Assembly (NCBI RefSeq): GCF_018918005.1
Contig: NZ_JAHLPR010000015.1
Location: forward strand, 1 to 64,000
DNA from: Paenibacillus sp. MSJ-34
GTDB lineage: Bacteria; Bacillota; Bacilli; Paenibacillales; Paenibacillaceae
Length of the DNA stretch: 64,000 nucleotides
Direction: 5' to 3'
A program made the position numbers and the translations under genes. How positions within the stretch are numbered: the first letter of the stretch is position 1; each line of letters begins with the position of its first letter. The notes under the pieces were generated by a model. It saw only the letters and a list, made by a program, of their open reading frames with translations. It made no database searches and was not told where the DNA came from. Below are positions 18,990 to 28,793 of the stretch, piece after piece.

Positions 18990-19565
18990 TTAACTCAAAT
19001 CCTTTACTTCTTCGACGGATTCATATTCTAAAACGGAGTTCGCGATATCAACCAATACATCTCCTGTCACGATATGGCTCATCCGTCGGTTCATGCTGAG
19101 AATATATTGCAGTCCCTTCTTTTCAAAAACCAATATGCGAAAGCTTCCCGTTCCTCCAATACTGCCGTATACGGCTCGACTCCCATCCTTTAAGCGATAT
19201 TTACGAATCGTACTCTGTCTGCTGGGAATGTTTGTGATCTTATGTTCTAATGGACTGATCCGAATCAAGTAATGACTGCCGCCTTGATGTCGGTTAATAT
19301 ATTCAATTTCCAAATGATCATTATCCCCTTTCCCCCAACTGCATCTTGCGAATTGATGGGTAAACGGCAGAGGCGGAATATTCACTGGCAAATGAATAGT
19401 TTTGCGGAACAACTTCTCGCATGTCCTTAACTCCCGATCGATCGACTTATACCCGTATTGATAATACATTGTTTCAAATGGTTCCCCCGTCATCGCCACC
19501 TCTCTCCCATCGCTTGCGTTTCCTAATAATAAGGCAAACAACAGCATGAACGATCGCGTCATCAT
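18990..19565 (-). CDS. hypothetical exported or anchored protein
   Basis: A 191-residue protein from ATG 19563-19565, chosen because AAGGTGG lies just upstream; a longer frame reaching 19682 has no good start signal. It has a short hydrophobic N-terminus (SFMLLFALLLGNASDG) that could be a signal or anchor. It contains two Cys (RTCEKLF, FARCSWG) and a segment HYLIRISPLEHKI that suggests a small alpha/beta domain. I recognise no family. It is the distal gene of a group of small minus-strand genes and has no functional context. Confidence 0.55.
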   Translation of the reverse strand: MMTRSFMLLFALLLGNASDGREVAMTGEPFETMYYQYGYKSIDRELRTCEKLFRKTIHLPVNIPPLPFTHQFARCSWGKGDNDHLEIEYINRHQGGSHYLIRISPLEHKITNIPSRQSTIRKYRLKDGSRAVYGSIGGTGSFRILVFEKKGLQYILSMNRRMSHIVTGDVLVDIANSVLEYESVEEVKDLS

Positions 19566-19805
19566 ACTACCACCTTCTCCAGATGACAGTAGTATGGCCG
19601 GAAAAACCAATGAAATACAATTCGATTCTGAGTCCACGGGATAGCGATCAAGGGGAATTTTTACAGGAGCTATATTCTCCAAGTTACCGTTTCAATGTTC
19701 TCATCCTCTCGGGCAGTATTTGTGTTCCATAGCGATTTTGATAATTGCGGTATACTTGTTGATAAATTCTGTTTTCGCCGCCGTATATCCGTCTCTGTCA
19801 TGTTC

Positions 19806-20117
19806 TTAGCGATCGGTTTCCGAAAACCGAATCGTTAAAATCGCATTGGATGACGGATCGAATTGGATGGCCACATATACGCCAAATTCCGTCCCATCGC
19901 TTTTTCGAAGCCATAGTTTAAACGTCTCTTCCGCTTTCTCCGACGATATATTCTGCCGCCCAACATGTTTATAATCGACGATCTCGGCTTGATAGCGTTT
20001 CTGCGTTTCTTCCATGGCAATTTGTCCCCATTTGGCATACTCCGGGGCCATTTCCGCCGACGCCGATACGACAGCGGCAAAAAACAGACTGATCACCGAA
20101 AGCAACAGTATTCTCAT
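19806..20117 (-). CDS. DUF3889-family small secreted protein
   Basis: A 103-residue protein with a signal peptide (ILLLSVISLFFAAVVSASAE) and a mature domain matching the YqzG/DUF3889 pattern from memory: YAKWGQIAMEETQKRYQAEIVDYKHVGRQ followed by ETFKLWLRKSDGTEFGVYVAIQFDP. The family occurs in Bacillales and has no known function. It probably acts outside the membrane. The neighbouring minus-strand small genes may share its transcript, but gaps of more than 100 bp make this uncertain. Confidence 0.72.
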   Translation of the reverse strand: MRILLLSVISLFFAAVVSASAEMAPEYAKWGQIAMEETQKRYQAEIVDYKHVGRQNISSEKAEETFKLWLRKSDGTEFGVYVAIQFDPSSNAILTIRFSETDR

Positions 20118-20183
20118 TCTAACCTAACCACCCTTCGAAAGCGTTCGTTTACGATATATATTGCCCAAACGACAGCCGAAAAA

Positions 20184-20224
20184 CAAAAAAAGACCCTTTG
20201 AAAAGCGGCTCAAAGCGTCTTTTG
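20184..20224 (-). terminator. intrinsic terminator of the small membrane protein gene
   Basis: AAAAGAC-CTTTG at 20188-20200 pairs with CAAAG-GTCTTTT at 20211-20223. On the minus strand it is followed by TTTTTTTGTTTTT. It lies 34 bp after the stop at 20258. Confidence 0.85.
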
Positions 20225-20257
20225 GCGGTGCTGTATTCGATTTCTTCGCATGAACGA

Positions 20258-20467
20258 TTACTTTAACCAGCTTTCCGTGATCATCACATAATCGGCAATC
20301 AGGAACACAAGCAAGCTTACCGTTGTAAAACCTAGAGCAAATTTATTTTTGACACGGGCAGATGCCAATCGCAAAAGTCCGATAAAAATGAGAACCGTAA
20401 ACAAGATCATAACAATATCGAACGGTTCGAATCTTTTAGCCGCCTCAACTGCTTCAGCCAACAACAT
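20258..20467 (-). CDS. small two-helix membrane protein of unknown function
   Basis: A 69-residue protein from ATG 20465-20467. AGGGAGG lies 7 bp upstream and is itself inside the longer open frame, so the upstream ATG is rejected. Two hydrophobic helices are clear (FDIVMILFTVLIFIGLLRLA and LGFTTVSLLVFLIADYVMI), separated by a basic loop (SARVKNKFA) that should face the cytoplasm. I do not recognise a family. It is followed by a strong terminator and is probably monocistronic. Confidence 0.65.
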   Translation of the reverse strand: MLLAEAVEAAKRFEPFDIVMILFTVLIFIGLLRLASARVKNKFALGFTTVSLLVFLIADYVMITESWLK

Positions 20468-20680
20468 GATAGGACCTCCCTCTCTGAATTCACGCATACT
20501 TACTCTCTATGTTATAATTCTCCAGACTGAGATGCAAGTCAAAATCGAAAACTTTAACAAGATTGTCACGGTTTCTAGCAGGGGATATGGAATTTGTCAT
20601 CGCAATCGCGCGAACTCGTGAAATAACGAATTTCCTTATTATTTATAATAAAAACTTATAGATCTTTTTCCAATGACTCG

Positions 20681-20710
20681 TTTACAGGTTCATCGGTATT
20701 ATGGTACGAT
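20681..20710 (+). promoter_or_regulatory. candidate promoter of the nitrite/sulfite reductase gene
   Basis: TTTACA at 20681-20686 and TACGAT at 20705-20710 are separated by 18 bp and lie about 60 bp upstream of the ATG at 20771. The -10 box is imperfect. No regulator site was recognised in the surrounding 270-bp gap. Confidence 0.4.
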
Positions 20711-20770
20711 TTAGTTATCAATATTCATACTATTTCAATCGGAATTAAAAACTATAGGAGGATGGAACCG

Positions 20771-22381
20771 ATGGCATACGAACCGGTATGGACGGCAGAC
20801 CCGTCAAAGTTAAATAAATTCGAGTTCGTCAAATTGGAAAAAGACGGCCTGGACGTCATCCGCACCATTATTGAAAAGTACGCGGTAGAAGGCTACGACT
20901 CGATTCCGCCGGACGATATGAGCCGATTTAAATGGGCCGGCGTGTACGAGCAGAAGCCGAAGGACGGCCATTTCATGATGCGCGTGCGGATCAACGGGGG
21001 CATTATGACGACCGCTCAGGCTCGCGGTTTAGCCGAGATCGCCAAGCGATACGGCCGCGGGTTAATGGACGTGACGACACGCCAAGCGATCCAATTCCAC
21101 TGGCTTCGCGTCGAACATTTGCCGGATATTTTCAAGCGTCTGGAAGACGTCGGCTTGTACTCGTACGAAGCATGCGGCGATTGCCCGCGTACCATCGTCG
21201 GCAATCCGTTAGCCGGCATCGACCGGAACGAGCTGCTCGACACGACGGATATCGTGGAGCAAGTGAACGATTATTTCCTTATGAATCGCGATTTTTCCAA
21301 TTTGCCGCGTAAATATAAGATGTCCATTTCTGCGAATATTTACAACAACGCTCACGCGGAAATTAACGATCTGGCGTTTACCCCGGCAACAAAAATCATT
21401 GACGGTGTAGAAACGATCGGATTTCACGTATGGGTCGGGGGCGGACTTTCGGTCAAACCGCATCTCGCGAAACAGCTTGATATTTTTGTTCGACCGGAAG
21501 AAGTACTGAAAGTTGCGATCGGCGTCACAACCATTTTCCGCGATTACGGCTACCGGGAAAAACGCCACCATGCGCGGCTCAAATTTTTAGTGGCCGATTG
21601 GGGACCGGAGAAATTTAAAGAAAAGCTGATTGAATTGATCGGCGAAATGCCTTCGAGCGGCGAAAGCAAAATCATCGGTTGGCAAGCGGCCTACTTCGAC
21701 GGGGTCCATCCGCAAAAAGAAGACGGGCTGAACTATATCGGCCTGAATGTGCCGATAGGGCGTTCGAACGCAGACGAGTTCTTGCAGTTAGCGGACATTG
21801 CGGACAAATATGGAGACGGCAAAATCCGTACAACGATGTCGCAAAACATTATTTTGAGCGGCATTCCGGACGATCAAATCGACAATGTATTGAACGAACA
21901 AGTGCTGAAACGGTTGTCGCCGTTTCCGAAGCATTTTATGAGCCGTACCGTCTCTTGCACCGGCAATGAATTTTGCAACTTGGCCGTCGTGGAAACAAAG
22001 GAAAGAGCGCGGCTAGTGGCCGAATACTTAGACGAGCATGTTGAATTGGACGAAAAAATTCGCATCCATATGATCGGATGCCCGAACGCTTGCGGCCAGA
22101 AGCATATTGCCGACATCGGCTTGCAAGGCGCGCTTGTTCGTACGCCGGAAGGAACGTTCGACGCCTTCGATATCGCAGTCGGCGGAACGCTCGGCGAGAA
22201 CGCCAAATTCAACCAAACATTGAAAGGCCGCGTCAAAGGCGAGATCGTCGCCCAACTGCTGGAGCAATTCGTCCTCTATTATAAAGATCATCGGGAGCCG
22301 GGCGAGTCGTTCCATCAATTCGTCAATCGCGTCGGCACCGAGCCTTTCCAACAGAAATTATCCGACTTTTTGGCATCCTAA
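20771..22381 (+). CDS. ferredoxin-dependent nitrite/sulfite reductase
   Basis: A 536-residue siroheme/[4Fe-4S] reductase from ATG 20771. An ATG at 20762 abuts the AGGAGG and is less likely. Two half-repeats are visible, each beginning with a ferredoxin-like domain (GHFMMRVRINGGIMTTAQARGLAEIAKRYG and EDGLNYIGLNVPIGRSNADEFLQLADIADKYG). The cluster ligands are CTGNEFC and CPNAC, the Cx5C...Cx3C pattern that also ligates siroheme. It carries out the six-electron reduction of nitrite to ammonia or sulfite to sulfide for assimilation. The two activities cannot be told apart here, and no neighbouring nitrogen or sulfur genes help. Confidence 0.88.
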   Translation: MAYEPVWTADPSKLNKFEFVKLEKDGLDVIRTIIEKYAVEGYDSIPPDDMSRFKWAGVYEQKPKDGHFMMRVRINGGIMTTAQARGLAEIAKRYGRGLMDVTTRQAIQFHWLRVEHLPDIFKRLEDVGLYSYEACGDCPRTIVGNPLAGIDRNELLDTTDIVEQVNDYFLMNRDFSNLPRKYKMSISANIYNNAHAEINDLAFTPATKIIDGVETIGFHVWVGGGLSVKPHLAKQLDIFVRPEEVLKVAIGVTTIFRDYGYREKRHHARLKFLVADWGPEKFKEKLIELIGEMPSSGESKIIGWQAAYFDGVHPQKEDGLNYIGLNVPIGRSNADEFLQLADIADKYGDGKIRTTMSQNIILSGIPDDQIDNVLNEQVLKRLSPFPKHFMSRTVSCTGNEFCNLAVVETKERARLVAEYLDEHVELDEKIRIHMIGCPNACGQKHIADIGLQGALVRTPEGTFDAFDIAVGGTLGENAKFNQTLKGRVKGEIVAQLLEQFVLYYKDHREPGESFHQFVNRVGTEPFQQKLSDFLAS

Positions 22382-22426
22382 AATATTGCGTACTGCCTTC
22401 GAGTAAGCGGGCGGGCGACCGCCTTA

Positions 22427-22455
22427 TTGCAAGTATATTTTTTCCATGTTATGAT
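22427..22455 (+). promoter_or_regulatory. promoter of the antitoxin RNA
   Basis: TTGCAA at 22427-22432, a 17-bp spacer and TATGAT at 22450-22455 make a near-consensus SigA promoter pointing into the convergent RNA region. The predicted start is near 22462. Confidence 0.65.
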
Positions 22456-22461
22456 GATCAT

Positions 22462-22600
22462 ATAGAAAAGAGACGGTGAGCCGACCGTCTCCTCGTACAA
22501 TCATCTTGCGCGGGCTTCCCTCCAAGATTATAACGAAGAAGAAGTAACCCACGAACTAGGCTCTCAACCTGAGTGGGTTACTTTCGTTTTTCGATATAAG
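22462..22600 (+). ncRNA. type I antitoxin RNA
   Basis: A predicted RNA of about 140 nt starts after the 22427-22455 promoter. Near its 5' end is a GAGACGGT/ACCGTCTC hairpin (22470-22491). It ends at a terminator made of AAGTAACCCAC (22542-22552) and GTGGGTTACTT (22573-22583) followed by TCGTTTTT. The terminator stem overlaps the last codons and 3' UTR of the toxin gene on the other strand, so the RNA is complementary to the toxin mRNA 3' region, as in the TxpA/RatA and BsrG/SR4 systems. Confidence 0.65.
22466..22492 (-). terminator. terminator of the toxin mRNA
   Basis: On the minus strand GAGACGGT-CGGCTC-ACCGTCTC is followed by TTTTCTAT. It lies 86 bp after the toxin stop and inside the antitoxin transcript, which makes the two RNAs overlap at their 3' and 5' parts. 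Confidence 0.65.
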
Positions 22601-22658
22601 TAAGCAACGCCAGAACGAACATTCCGAACGTAATCACATCGATGAACGAAAGCTCCAT
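22578..22658 (-). CDS. putative holin-like type I toxin peptide
   Basis: A 26-residue peptide from ATG 22656-22658, six bases after AGGGGGG. An ATG six bases upstream is too close to the ribosome binding site. The peptide is a single hydrophobic helix (ITFGMFVLALLTY) ending in a charged IEKRK tail, matching the pattern of the putative holin-like toxin family (TxpA/BsrG-like) in Bacillales. It would insert in the membrane when unrepressed. The antisense RNA on the plus strand overlaps its 3' end. It is too short for standard gene callers. A -10 TATAAT lies on the minus strand at 22715-22720. Confidence 0.7.
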   Translation of the reverse strand: MELSFIDVITFGMFVLALLTYIEKRK

Positions 22659-22729
22659 AGGCATCCCCCCTTTCCGGAGGGCACCTATCCCACGTCAAGT
22701 TATTGTACGCTTTCATTATACCATAATTT

Positions 22730-22761
22730 AAGCCCATTACCATATTATTGGTAATGGGCTT
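22730..22761 (-). terminator. strong hairpin after uvrA
   Basis: AAGCCCATTACCA (22730-22742) pairs perfectly with TGGTAATGGGCTT (22749-22761) over a 6-nt loop, 8 bp after the uvrA stop. The following minus-strand bases are A/T-rich but lack a clean T-run. The toxin promoter region begins immediately beyond. Confidence 0.7.
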
Positions 22762-22769
22762 TGCAGTTT

Positions 22770-25631
22770 CTAGACGAACGCGTCTTCCAATTGTTCCGTG
22801 CGCTGGCGGTCGCGCTCCAGAATCGGCTTCAAATACTGGCCCGTGTAGGAGCGTTCGTTCTTCACGACCGTTTCCGGGCTTCCGGTCGCAATGATCGTTC
22901 CCCCGCCGCTTCCGCCTTCCGGTCCGAGGTCAATCAAATGATCGGCCGTTTTGATCACATCCAGGTTATGCTCGATGACTAGCACCGTTTCCCCGGAATC
23001 GACCAAACGATGCAGCACCTTCAACAATCGATCGATATCGTCGACATGCAAGCCGGTCGTCGGTTCGTCCAAAATGTACATCGTCTTGCCCGTGCTGCGG
23101 CGATACAGCTCGGATGCGAGCTTGACCCGCTGCGCTTCGCCGCCGGACAGCGTCGTCGCCGGCTGCCCCAATTTCACGTAGCCTAAACCGACGTCAAGCA
23201 GCGTCTGTACTTTGCGGTGTATGCGCGGAATATTTTTGAAAAATTCGCAAGCGTCCTCCACTGTCATTTCCAATATATCGGCAATGCTTTTGCCTTTATA
23301 TTTCACTTCCAGCGTCTCGCGATTATACCGCTTGCCTTTGCAAACTTCGCATGGGACGTAAACATCAGGCAAAAAGTGCATTTCAATTTTAATAATCCCG
23401 TCCCCGCGGCAAGCTTCGCAGCGTCCGCCTTTGACGTTAAAGCTGAACCGGCCTTTCTTGTAGCCGCGAATTTTCGCTTCGTTCGTTGCCGCGAATACGT
23501 CGCGGATATCGTCGAACACACCGGTATACGTCGCCGGGTTCGAACGCGGGGTGCGCCCGATGGGCGACTGGTCGATATCAATCACTTTCTCGAGTTGATC
23601 GATTCCGATGATTTCTTTATATTGTCCGGGGCGCGTCTTCGCCTTGTTTAAATCGCGCGCCAACGTTTTGTACAAAATCTCGTTCACCAGCGTCGATTTC
23701 CCGGAACCGGACACGCCTGTCACCGCCGTAAACACGCCGAGCGGGATTTTCACATTGACGTTGCGCAAGTTGTTCTCCTTCGCGCCTTTGATTTCCAGCC
23801 AGCGTCCGTCGTGCGAACGGCGCTTCAACGGCACCGGAATAAACTTGCGCCCGCTTAAATATTGCCCTGTCAGCGAGTTCGGATCGGCCATGATTTGCTG
23901 CGGCGTACCTTGCGAGACGATCTCTCCCCCGTGCATTCCCGCACCGGGTCCCATATCGATAATATAATCGGCCGCGAGCATCGTATCTTCGTCATGCTCG
24001 ACGACGATTAACGTATTGCCTAAATCCCGCATATGTTCCAAAGCTTTAATCAAACGGTCGTTATCGCGCTGGTGAAGACCGATGCTCGGCTCGTCCAAAA
24101 TATACAGAACTCCCATCAAGCTCGAACCGATCTGCGTCGCGAGGCGGATCCGCTGCGCTTCGCCGCCCGATAACGTCCCTGCCGCACGGCTTAGCGTTAA
24201 ATATTCCAACCCGACGTTGACGAGAAAACCTAAACGCCCGTTAATCTCGCGCAAAATTAAATGCGCGATCGTCCGCTCTTTCTCGTTCAAATCCAAGCTG
24301 GAGAAGAAGCGCTGCGCTTCGCCGATGGACAAGGATGTCGCATAGGCCATGTTCTTGCCGTTAATCGTAACGGCCAAGCTTTCCTTGCGCAAACGGTCGC
24401 CTTTGCAAGTGGAGCAAGGCTTTGCGCTCATATAGGCTTCGATATATTCGCGAATGCCTTCGGAAGCCGTTTCGCGGTACCGGCGTTCCAAGTTGCGCAC
24501 GATGCCTTCAAACGGCACGAAAGCTTCTTTGCGGTGTCCGAAGTCGTTCTCGTATTTGAAACGAATCTTCTCCCCGCCTGTGCCGAATAGCAGTTTCTTC
24601 ATCTGTTCCGGCTCCAGCGTTCGAACGGGCACGTCAACAGCGATGCCGTAATGCTCGCATACCGATTTCAAAAATTGCGGGTAATAATTCGAAGTGCTTC
24701 CCGCCCACGCCTCGAACGCCCCATCCTCGATCGTCATATCCGTATTCGGAACGAGCAAGTCCGGGTCGACAATCATTTTGACGCCTAACCCGTCGCAATC
24801 CGGACATGCTCCGAAAGGGCTGTTGAACGAAAACATCCGCGGCGCCAATTCGTCAATGCTGAATCCGCATATCGGACAAGCCAGATTGGAACTGAACATC
24901 AACTCCTCCTGATCGATAATGTCCACGAGCAATTGACCGCCGGACAGCTTCAGCGCCGTTTCGATCGAATCGGCTAAACGAGTTTGAACATCCTCTTTCA
25001 GTACGATCCGGTCCACGATCACTTCGATGTTATGCTTTTTATTTTTATCCAGTTCGATTTTCTCGGAAAGCTCCCGGATTTCACCGTCTACACGCACACG
25101 TACGAAGCCTTGCTTTTGAATATCGGCGAACAATTTCGCGTGCTCGCCTTTGCGCCCCGATACGAGCGGAGCGAGAATTTGCAGCTTCGTCCGCTCCGGG
25201 TACTGCATGATCCGGTCTACCATTTGCTCCACCGTTTGCGATGAGATCTCAATATGATGCTCAGGGCAATGCGGGCGTCCGATTCTTGCGAACAGCAGCC
25301 GCAAGTAATCGTAAATTTCCGTTACCGTGCCGACGGTGGAACGCGGATTTCGGCTCGTCGTTTTCTGGTCGATGGAGATGGCCGGGGACAATCCGTCGAT
25401 CGAATCGACATCCGGCTTCTCCATTTGGCCGAGAAATTGACGCGCGTAAGCGGACAGCGATTCGACGTAACGCCGCTGCCCTTCGGCATATATCGTATCG
25501 AACGCAAGCGAGGATTTGCCCGAACCGCTTAATCCCGTTAAGACGACGAAACGGTCGCGCGGAATCGTCACGTCTATGTTTTTCAAATTATGCGCCCTTG
25601 CACCTTTAATGACGATACTATCACTTGCCAT
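22770..25631 (-). CDS. uvrA: excinuclease ABC subunit A
   Basis: A 953-residue UvrA from [14 protein letters not shown]; 32 further upstream in-frame residues are unlike the family and are excluded. Two ABC ATPase modules are present: Walker [10 protein letters not shown] near residue 32 and GVSGSGKST near 640, each with an LSGGEAQR signature. Zinc-binding Cys pairs are visible (CPICGF...CPDCDG in the first half, CEACRG...CEVCKG in the second), as is DNA-contact region [26 protein letters not shown]. It recognises bulky DNA lesions and loads UvrB. It lies 134 bp downstream of uvrB in one transcription unit. Confidence 0.97.
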   Translation of the reverse strand: MASDSIVIKGARAHNLKNIDVTIPRDRFVVLTGLSGSGKSSLAFDTIYAEGQRRYVESLSAYARQFLGQMEKPDVDSIDGLSPAISIDQKTTSRNPRSTVGTVTEIYDYLRLLFARIGRPHCPEHHIEISSQTVEQMVDRIMQYPERTKLQILAPLVSGRKGEHAKLFADIQKQGFVRVRVDGEIRELSEKIELDKNKKHNIEVIVDRIVLKEDVQTRLADSIETALKLSGGQLLVDIIDQEELMFSSNLACPICGFSIDELAPRMFSFNSPFGACPDCDGLGVKMIVDPDLLVPNTDMTIEDGAFEAWAGSTSNYYPQFLKSVCEHYGIAVDVPVRTLEPEQMKKLLFGTGGEKIRFKYENDFGHRKEAFVPFEGIVRNLERRYRETASEGIREYIEAYMSAKPCSTCKGDRLRKESLAVTINGKNMAYATSLSIGEAQRFFSSLDLNEKERTIAHLILREINGRLGFLVNVGLEYLTLSRAAGTLSGGEAQRIRLATQIGSSLMGVLYILDEPSIGLHQRDNDRLIKALEHMRDLGNTLIVVEHDEDTMLAADYIIDMGPGAGMHGGEIVSQGTPQQIMADPNSLTGQYLSGRKFIPVPLKRRSHDGRWLEIKGAKENNLRNVNVKIPLGVFTAVTGVSGSGKSTLVNEILYKTLARDLNKAKTRPGQYKEIIGIDQLEKVIDIDQSPIGRTPRSNPATYTGVFDDIRDVFAATNEAKIRGYKKGRFSFNVKGGRCEACRGDGIIKIEMHFLPDVYVPCEVCKGKRYNRETLEVKYKGKSIADILEMTVEDACEFFKNIPRIHRKVQTLLDVGLGYVKLGQPATTLSGGEAQRVKLASELYRRSTGKTMYILDEPTTGLHVDDIDRLLKVLHRLVDSGETVLVIEHNLDVIKTADHLIDLGPEGGSGGGTIIATGSPETVVKNERSYTGQYLKPILERDRQRTEQLEDAFV

Positions 25632-25765
25632 AGTTTCCCTTCCCCTCAAACCTCTTAAGTTTATATCATCTACGAATTCGATCTTGATCCGTCTATCATC
25701 AGTGTTGGCCGATATTGAAAGATTCAAACCGTTCAGAAGCCCGGATCCTTCGCGAAATGCCGCGA

Positions 25766-27763
25766 TTAATCCTGAGCGCGAAGCTCAAGCAGCGCGTCGC
25801 GCAGCTCGGCGGCCCGTTCGAATTGCAAATTTTTCGCCGCTTCTTTCATTTCCGCCTCCAGGCGTTCGATCATCAAAGCCCGGTCTTTCTTCGACATTTT
25901 CTGTTTGGCGGCGTCCGTCAAATAATCCGCTTTCTGCTCGGCGACCTTCGTCGCCTCAATAACATCGCGCACTTTTTTGCGAATCGTTTGCGGCGTAATG
26001 CCATGCTCCTCGTTATACGCGATTTGAATCGAGCGGCGGCGCTCCGTCTCCTTCATCGCCTTATCCATCGATTCCGTCACTTTATCCGCGTACATAATGA
26101 CATGCCCTTCGGAATTGCGCGCCGCACGGCCGATCGTTTGGATCAACGAGCGTTCCGCGCGCAAAAATCCTTCCTTGTCGGCATCCAAGATCGCCACAAG
26201 CGACACTTCCGGCAAGTCCAAGCCTTCGCGCAGCAAGTTGATGCCGATGAGGACATGGAACGTCCCCAAGCGCAAATCGCGCAGAATGGCCATCCGCTCC
26301 AACGTCTTGACGTCCGAGTGCAAATACCGGACTTTAATGCCGATTTCCTTCAAATAGTCGGTCAAATCTTCCGCCATTTTCTTCGTAAGCGTCGTGACGA
26401 GAACGCGCTCGTCCTTCGCGATCCGGTCGCGAATTTCTCCGATCAAATCGTCGATTTGCCCTTTCGTCGGACGGATCTCCACAACAGGATCGAGCAAGCC
26501 CGTCGGGCGGATAATCTGTTCGATCATCGTCGGGCAATGTTCCAGCTCATACGGTCCCGGCGTAGCGGAAACGTATATGATTTGCCCTACCTTTTCCTCG
26601 AACTCTTCAAACCGCAGCGGCCTGTTGTCGAGCGCCGACGGCAGACGGAAACCATGCTCTACGAGCACTTCCTTCCGCGCGCGGTCGCCATTGTACATGG
26701 CCCGGATTTGCGGCAGCGTGACGTGCGACTCGTCGATGACGACCAGCATATCGTCCGGAAAATAATCAAGCAGCGTGTACGGCGTTGCGCCGCGCTCGCG
26801 GAACGTCAGCGGCCCCGAATAGTTCTCGATGCCGGAACAGAATCCCATCTCGGACATCATTTCGATGTCATAACGGGTTCGCTGCTCCAAGCGCTGCGCC
26901 TCCAACAGCTTCCCGTTCGCGCGCAGCTCTTCGAGCCGCTCCTCCAGCTCTTTCTCAATATTTTTCAAGGCGACCTTCATCGTTTCTTCCTGCGTAACGA
27001 AGTGGGACGCCGGGAATATGGCGATATGCTCCCGTTCGCCGACCAATTCTCCCGTCAATACGTCGATCTCGGTAATGCGCTCGATCTCGTCTCCGAACAG
27101 CTCGACGCGAACGGCATGCTCGTCTCTCGACGCCGGGAATATTTCAATGACGTCGCCGCGTACGCGAAACGTACCGCGTATGAAATTGATATCGTTGCGC
27201 TGGTACTGAATGTCCACCAGCTTCGATAAAATTTCGTTGCGCGGCTTCTCCATGCCGACGCGAAGCGACAATACCAGGCTTCCGTATTCCTTCGGCGATC
27301 CTAAGCCGTAAATGCAAGATACGCTTGCTACGATAATAACATCGCGCCGCTCGAACAACGAACTGGTTGCCGAGTGGCGCAATTTATCGATCTCGTCGTT
27401 AATGCTCGAATCCTTCTCGATGTACGTATCCGAGGAAGGGATGTAAGCCTCCGGCTGGTAATAGTCGTAGTAGCTCACGAAATACGAGACCGCGTTATTC
27501 GGGAAAAACTCTTTGAATTCGCTGCACAACTGCGCCGCCAACGTTTTATTGTGAGCGATCACCAACGTCGGGCGGTTCAGTTTGGCGATGGTTTGCGCAA
27601 TCGTAAACGTCTTGCCCGTCCCCGTCGCCCCGAGCAGCGTTTGATGCCTCAGGCCTTGCTTCACGCCTTCCACCAGCTGTCCGATCGCTTTCGGTTGATC
27701 CCCTTGCGGAGTATATTCCGATTCGATTTCAAATGACTTCGAACTTACGATAATATCGCTCAT
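25766..27763 (-). CDS. uvrB: excinuclease ABC subunit B
   Basis: A 665-residue UvrB helicase-like protein. Walker [11 protein letters not shown] lies near residue 42, the beta-hairpin region [12 protein letters not shown] near 95, the DEAD-box-like VVIDESHVT near 340, motif [11 protein letters not shown], and a C-terminal UVR domain for UvrC contact ([23 protein letters not shown]). It opens DNA at lesions handed over by UvrA. It is the first gene of the uvrBA unit, with a clear SigA promoter and a LexA-like site upstream. Confidence 0.97.
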   Translation of the reverse strand: MSDIIVSSKSFEIESEYTPQGDQPKAIGQLVEGVKQGLRHQTLLGATGTGKTFTIAQTIAKLNRPTLVIAHNKTLAAQLCSEFKEFFPNNAVSYFVSYYDYYQPEAYIPSSDTYIEKDSSINDEIDKLRHSATSSLFERRDVIIVASVSCIYGLGSPKEYGSLVLSLRVGMEKPRNEILSKLVDIQYQRNDINFIRGTFRVRGDVIEIFPASRDEHAVRVELFGDEIERITEIDVLTGELVGEREHIAIFPASHFVTQEETMKVALKNIEKELEERLEELRANGKLLEAQRLEQRTRYDIEMMSEMGFCSGIENYSGPLTFRERGATPYTLLDYFPDDMLVVIDESHVTLPQIRAMYNGDRARKEVLVEHGFRLPSALDNRPLRFEEFEEKVGQIIYVSATPGPYELEHCPTMIEQIIRPTGLLDPVVEIRPTKGQIDDLIGEIRDRIAKDERVLVTTLTKKMAEDLTDYLKEIGIKVRYLHSDVKTLERMAILRDLRLGTFHVLIGINLLREGLDLPEVSLVAILDADKEGFLRAERSLIQTIGRAARNSEGHVIMYADKVTESMDKAMKETERRRSIQIAYNEEHGITPQTIRKKVRDVIEATKVAEQKADYLTDAAKQKMSKKDRALMIERLEAEMKEAAKNLQFERAAELRDALLELRAQD

Positions 27764-27856
27764 TGCGCATACTCCCCAATACCGTGTAGAATATGGTTCT
27801 AAACTTTATTTTGCAACTTCCCGATATAACAAAAAGGAAGTTCGTTCCTGACATAA

Positions 27857-27903
27857 GAATATTTGTTCCCATATATTATACCTTTTTCCGTAAAATGATG
27901 CAA
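27857..27903 (-). promoter_or_regulatory. uvrBA promoter with LexA-like site
   Basis: On the minus strand TTGCAT (27898-27903), a 17-bp spacer and TATAAT (27875-27880) form a strong promoter. Just downstream, GAATATTTGTTC (27857-27868, plus strand) matches the Bacillus LexA core GAAC-N4-GTTC with one mismatch. SOS control of uvrBA is expected from the family; the site assignment is inference. Confidence 0.6.
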
Positions 27904-27986
27904 ATTAAAATATAGCGCCTCATTTCTCATCGTTGAAGACATCGCATCGGAACGGCAATCATAGAAAACGGGAGTGTATTGAAAAC

Positions 27987-28793
27987 ATGGATCTCACGAC
28001 TATTATCGGCATTTTGGCCGGCATCGCGGCATTAATCGGGGGTTTTTTATGGGAAGGGGGAGAGCTTGGCGGACTGTTCGTCGGTACCGCCGCCTTAATC
28101 GTGTTCGGCGGCACCTTCGCGGCCGTTATCGTCAGCTTCCCCTGGAGCAGGCTAAGAACCGTGCCGGCGGCGTTGAAGTTCGCCTTTATGCGGCCCCGGG
28201 ACAACATGGAGCAGTTGATCGAGGATGTGGCGGCGCTCGCTTCCGAATCCCGGCGGCACGGCGTGCTCGCAATCGAGAAGAAGGCCGCCGCGCATCCCAA
28301 TCCTTTTCTTAGGGAAGGCTTGCTGATGGTTGTCGACGGCACCGATCCGGAACTGGTAAAGCAAATTATGGAGCTGGAAATGGATGCGGCCGAACAAAAG
28401 TACGAGAATTATGCCAAAATTTTCGAATCGGCCGGCGGCTACGCGCCGACGATGGGCATTATCGGCACGGTGATGGGACTGATCCACGTCCTCGGCAGCC
28501 TAACCGACCCGGGCGCCTTGGGGCCTTCCATTGCCGTCGCGTTTACGGCGACACTGTACGGCGTCGCCAGCGCCAACGTCCTGTACCTGCCGATCGCCTC
28601 CAAAATTCGGGCGCGCAGCGCGGAACAATTGCTGCAGATGGAATTGCTGTTTCACGGCGTTCTGTCCGTTCAAGCGGGCGACAATCCGCTGCTCGTCCGC
28701 AAGAAGCTGGAATCCTTCCTGGCCGCGGAACATCCCGAGCTCGCGCTGCCGCTGTTAAAGAAAAAGGTGATGACCCATGAGACGCAGGAGTAG
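27987..28793 (+). CDS. motA: flagellar motor stator protein MotA
   Basis: A 268-residue MotA/MotP-type stator subunit from ATG 27987 (MDLTTIIGILAGIAAL). Four membrane helices are predicted: two near the N-terminus, a large cytoplasmic loop (about 60-150) carrying charged residues for FliG contact (RPRDNMEQL), then helices with the conserved proline-containing block GGYAPTMGIIGTVMGLIHVL and IAVAFTATLYGVASANVLYLPIA. Its stop overlaps the motB start by 17 bp. Whether protons or sodium drive it is not clear from these motifs. Confidence 0.92.
   Translation: MDLTTIIGILAGIAALIGGFLWEGGELGGLFVGTAALIVFGGTFAAVIVSFPWSRLRTVPAALKFAFMRPRDNMEQLIEDVAALASESRRHGVLAIEKKAAAHPNPFLREGLLMVVDGTDPELVKQIMELEMDAAEQKYENYAKIFESAGGYAPTMGIIGTVMGLIHVLGSLTDPGALGPSIAVAFTATLYGVASANVLYLPIASKIRARSAEQLLQMELLFHGVLSVQAGDNPLLVRKKLESFLAAEHPELALPLLKKKVMTHETQE

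Noticed and set aside
25715-27229. 504-codon plus-strand open frame opposite uvrB
   Set aside because: It lies wholly antisense to a certain uvrB, its peptide is Arg/His/Leu-rich without a domain, and such mirror frames are common in this base composition.
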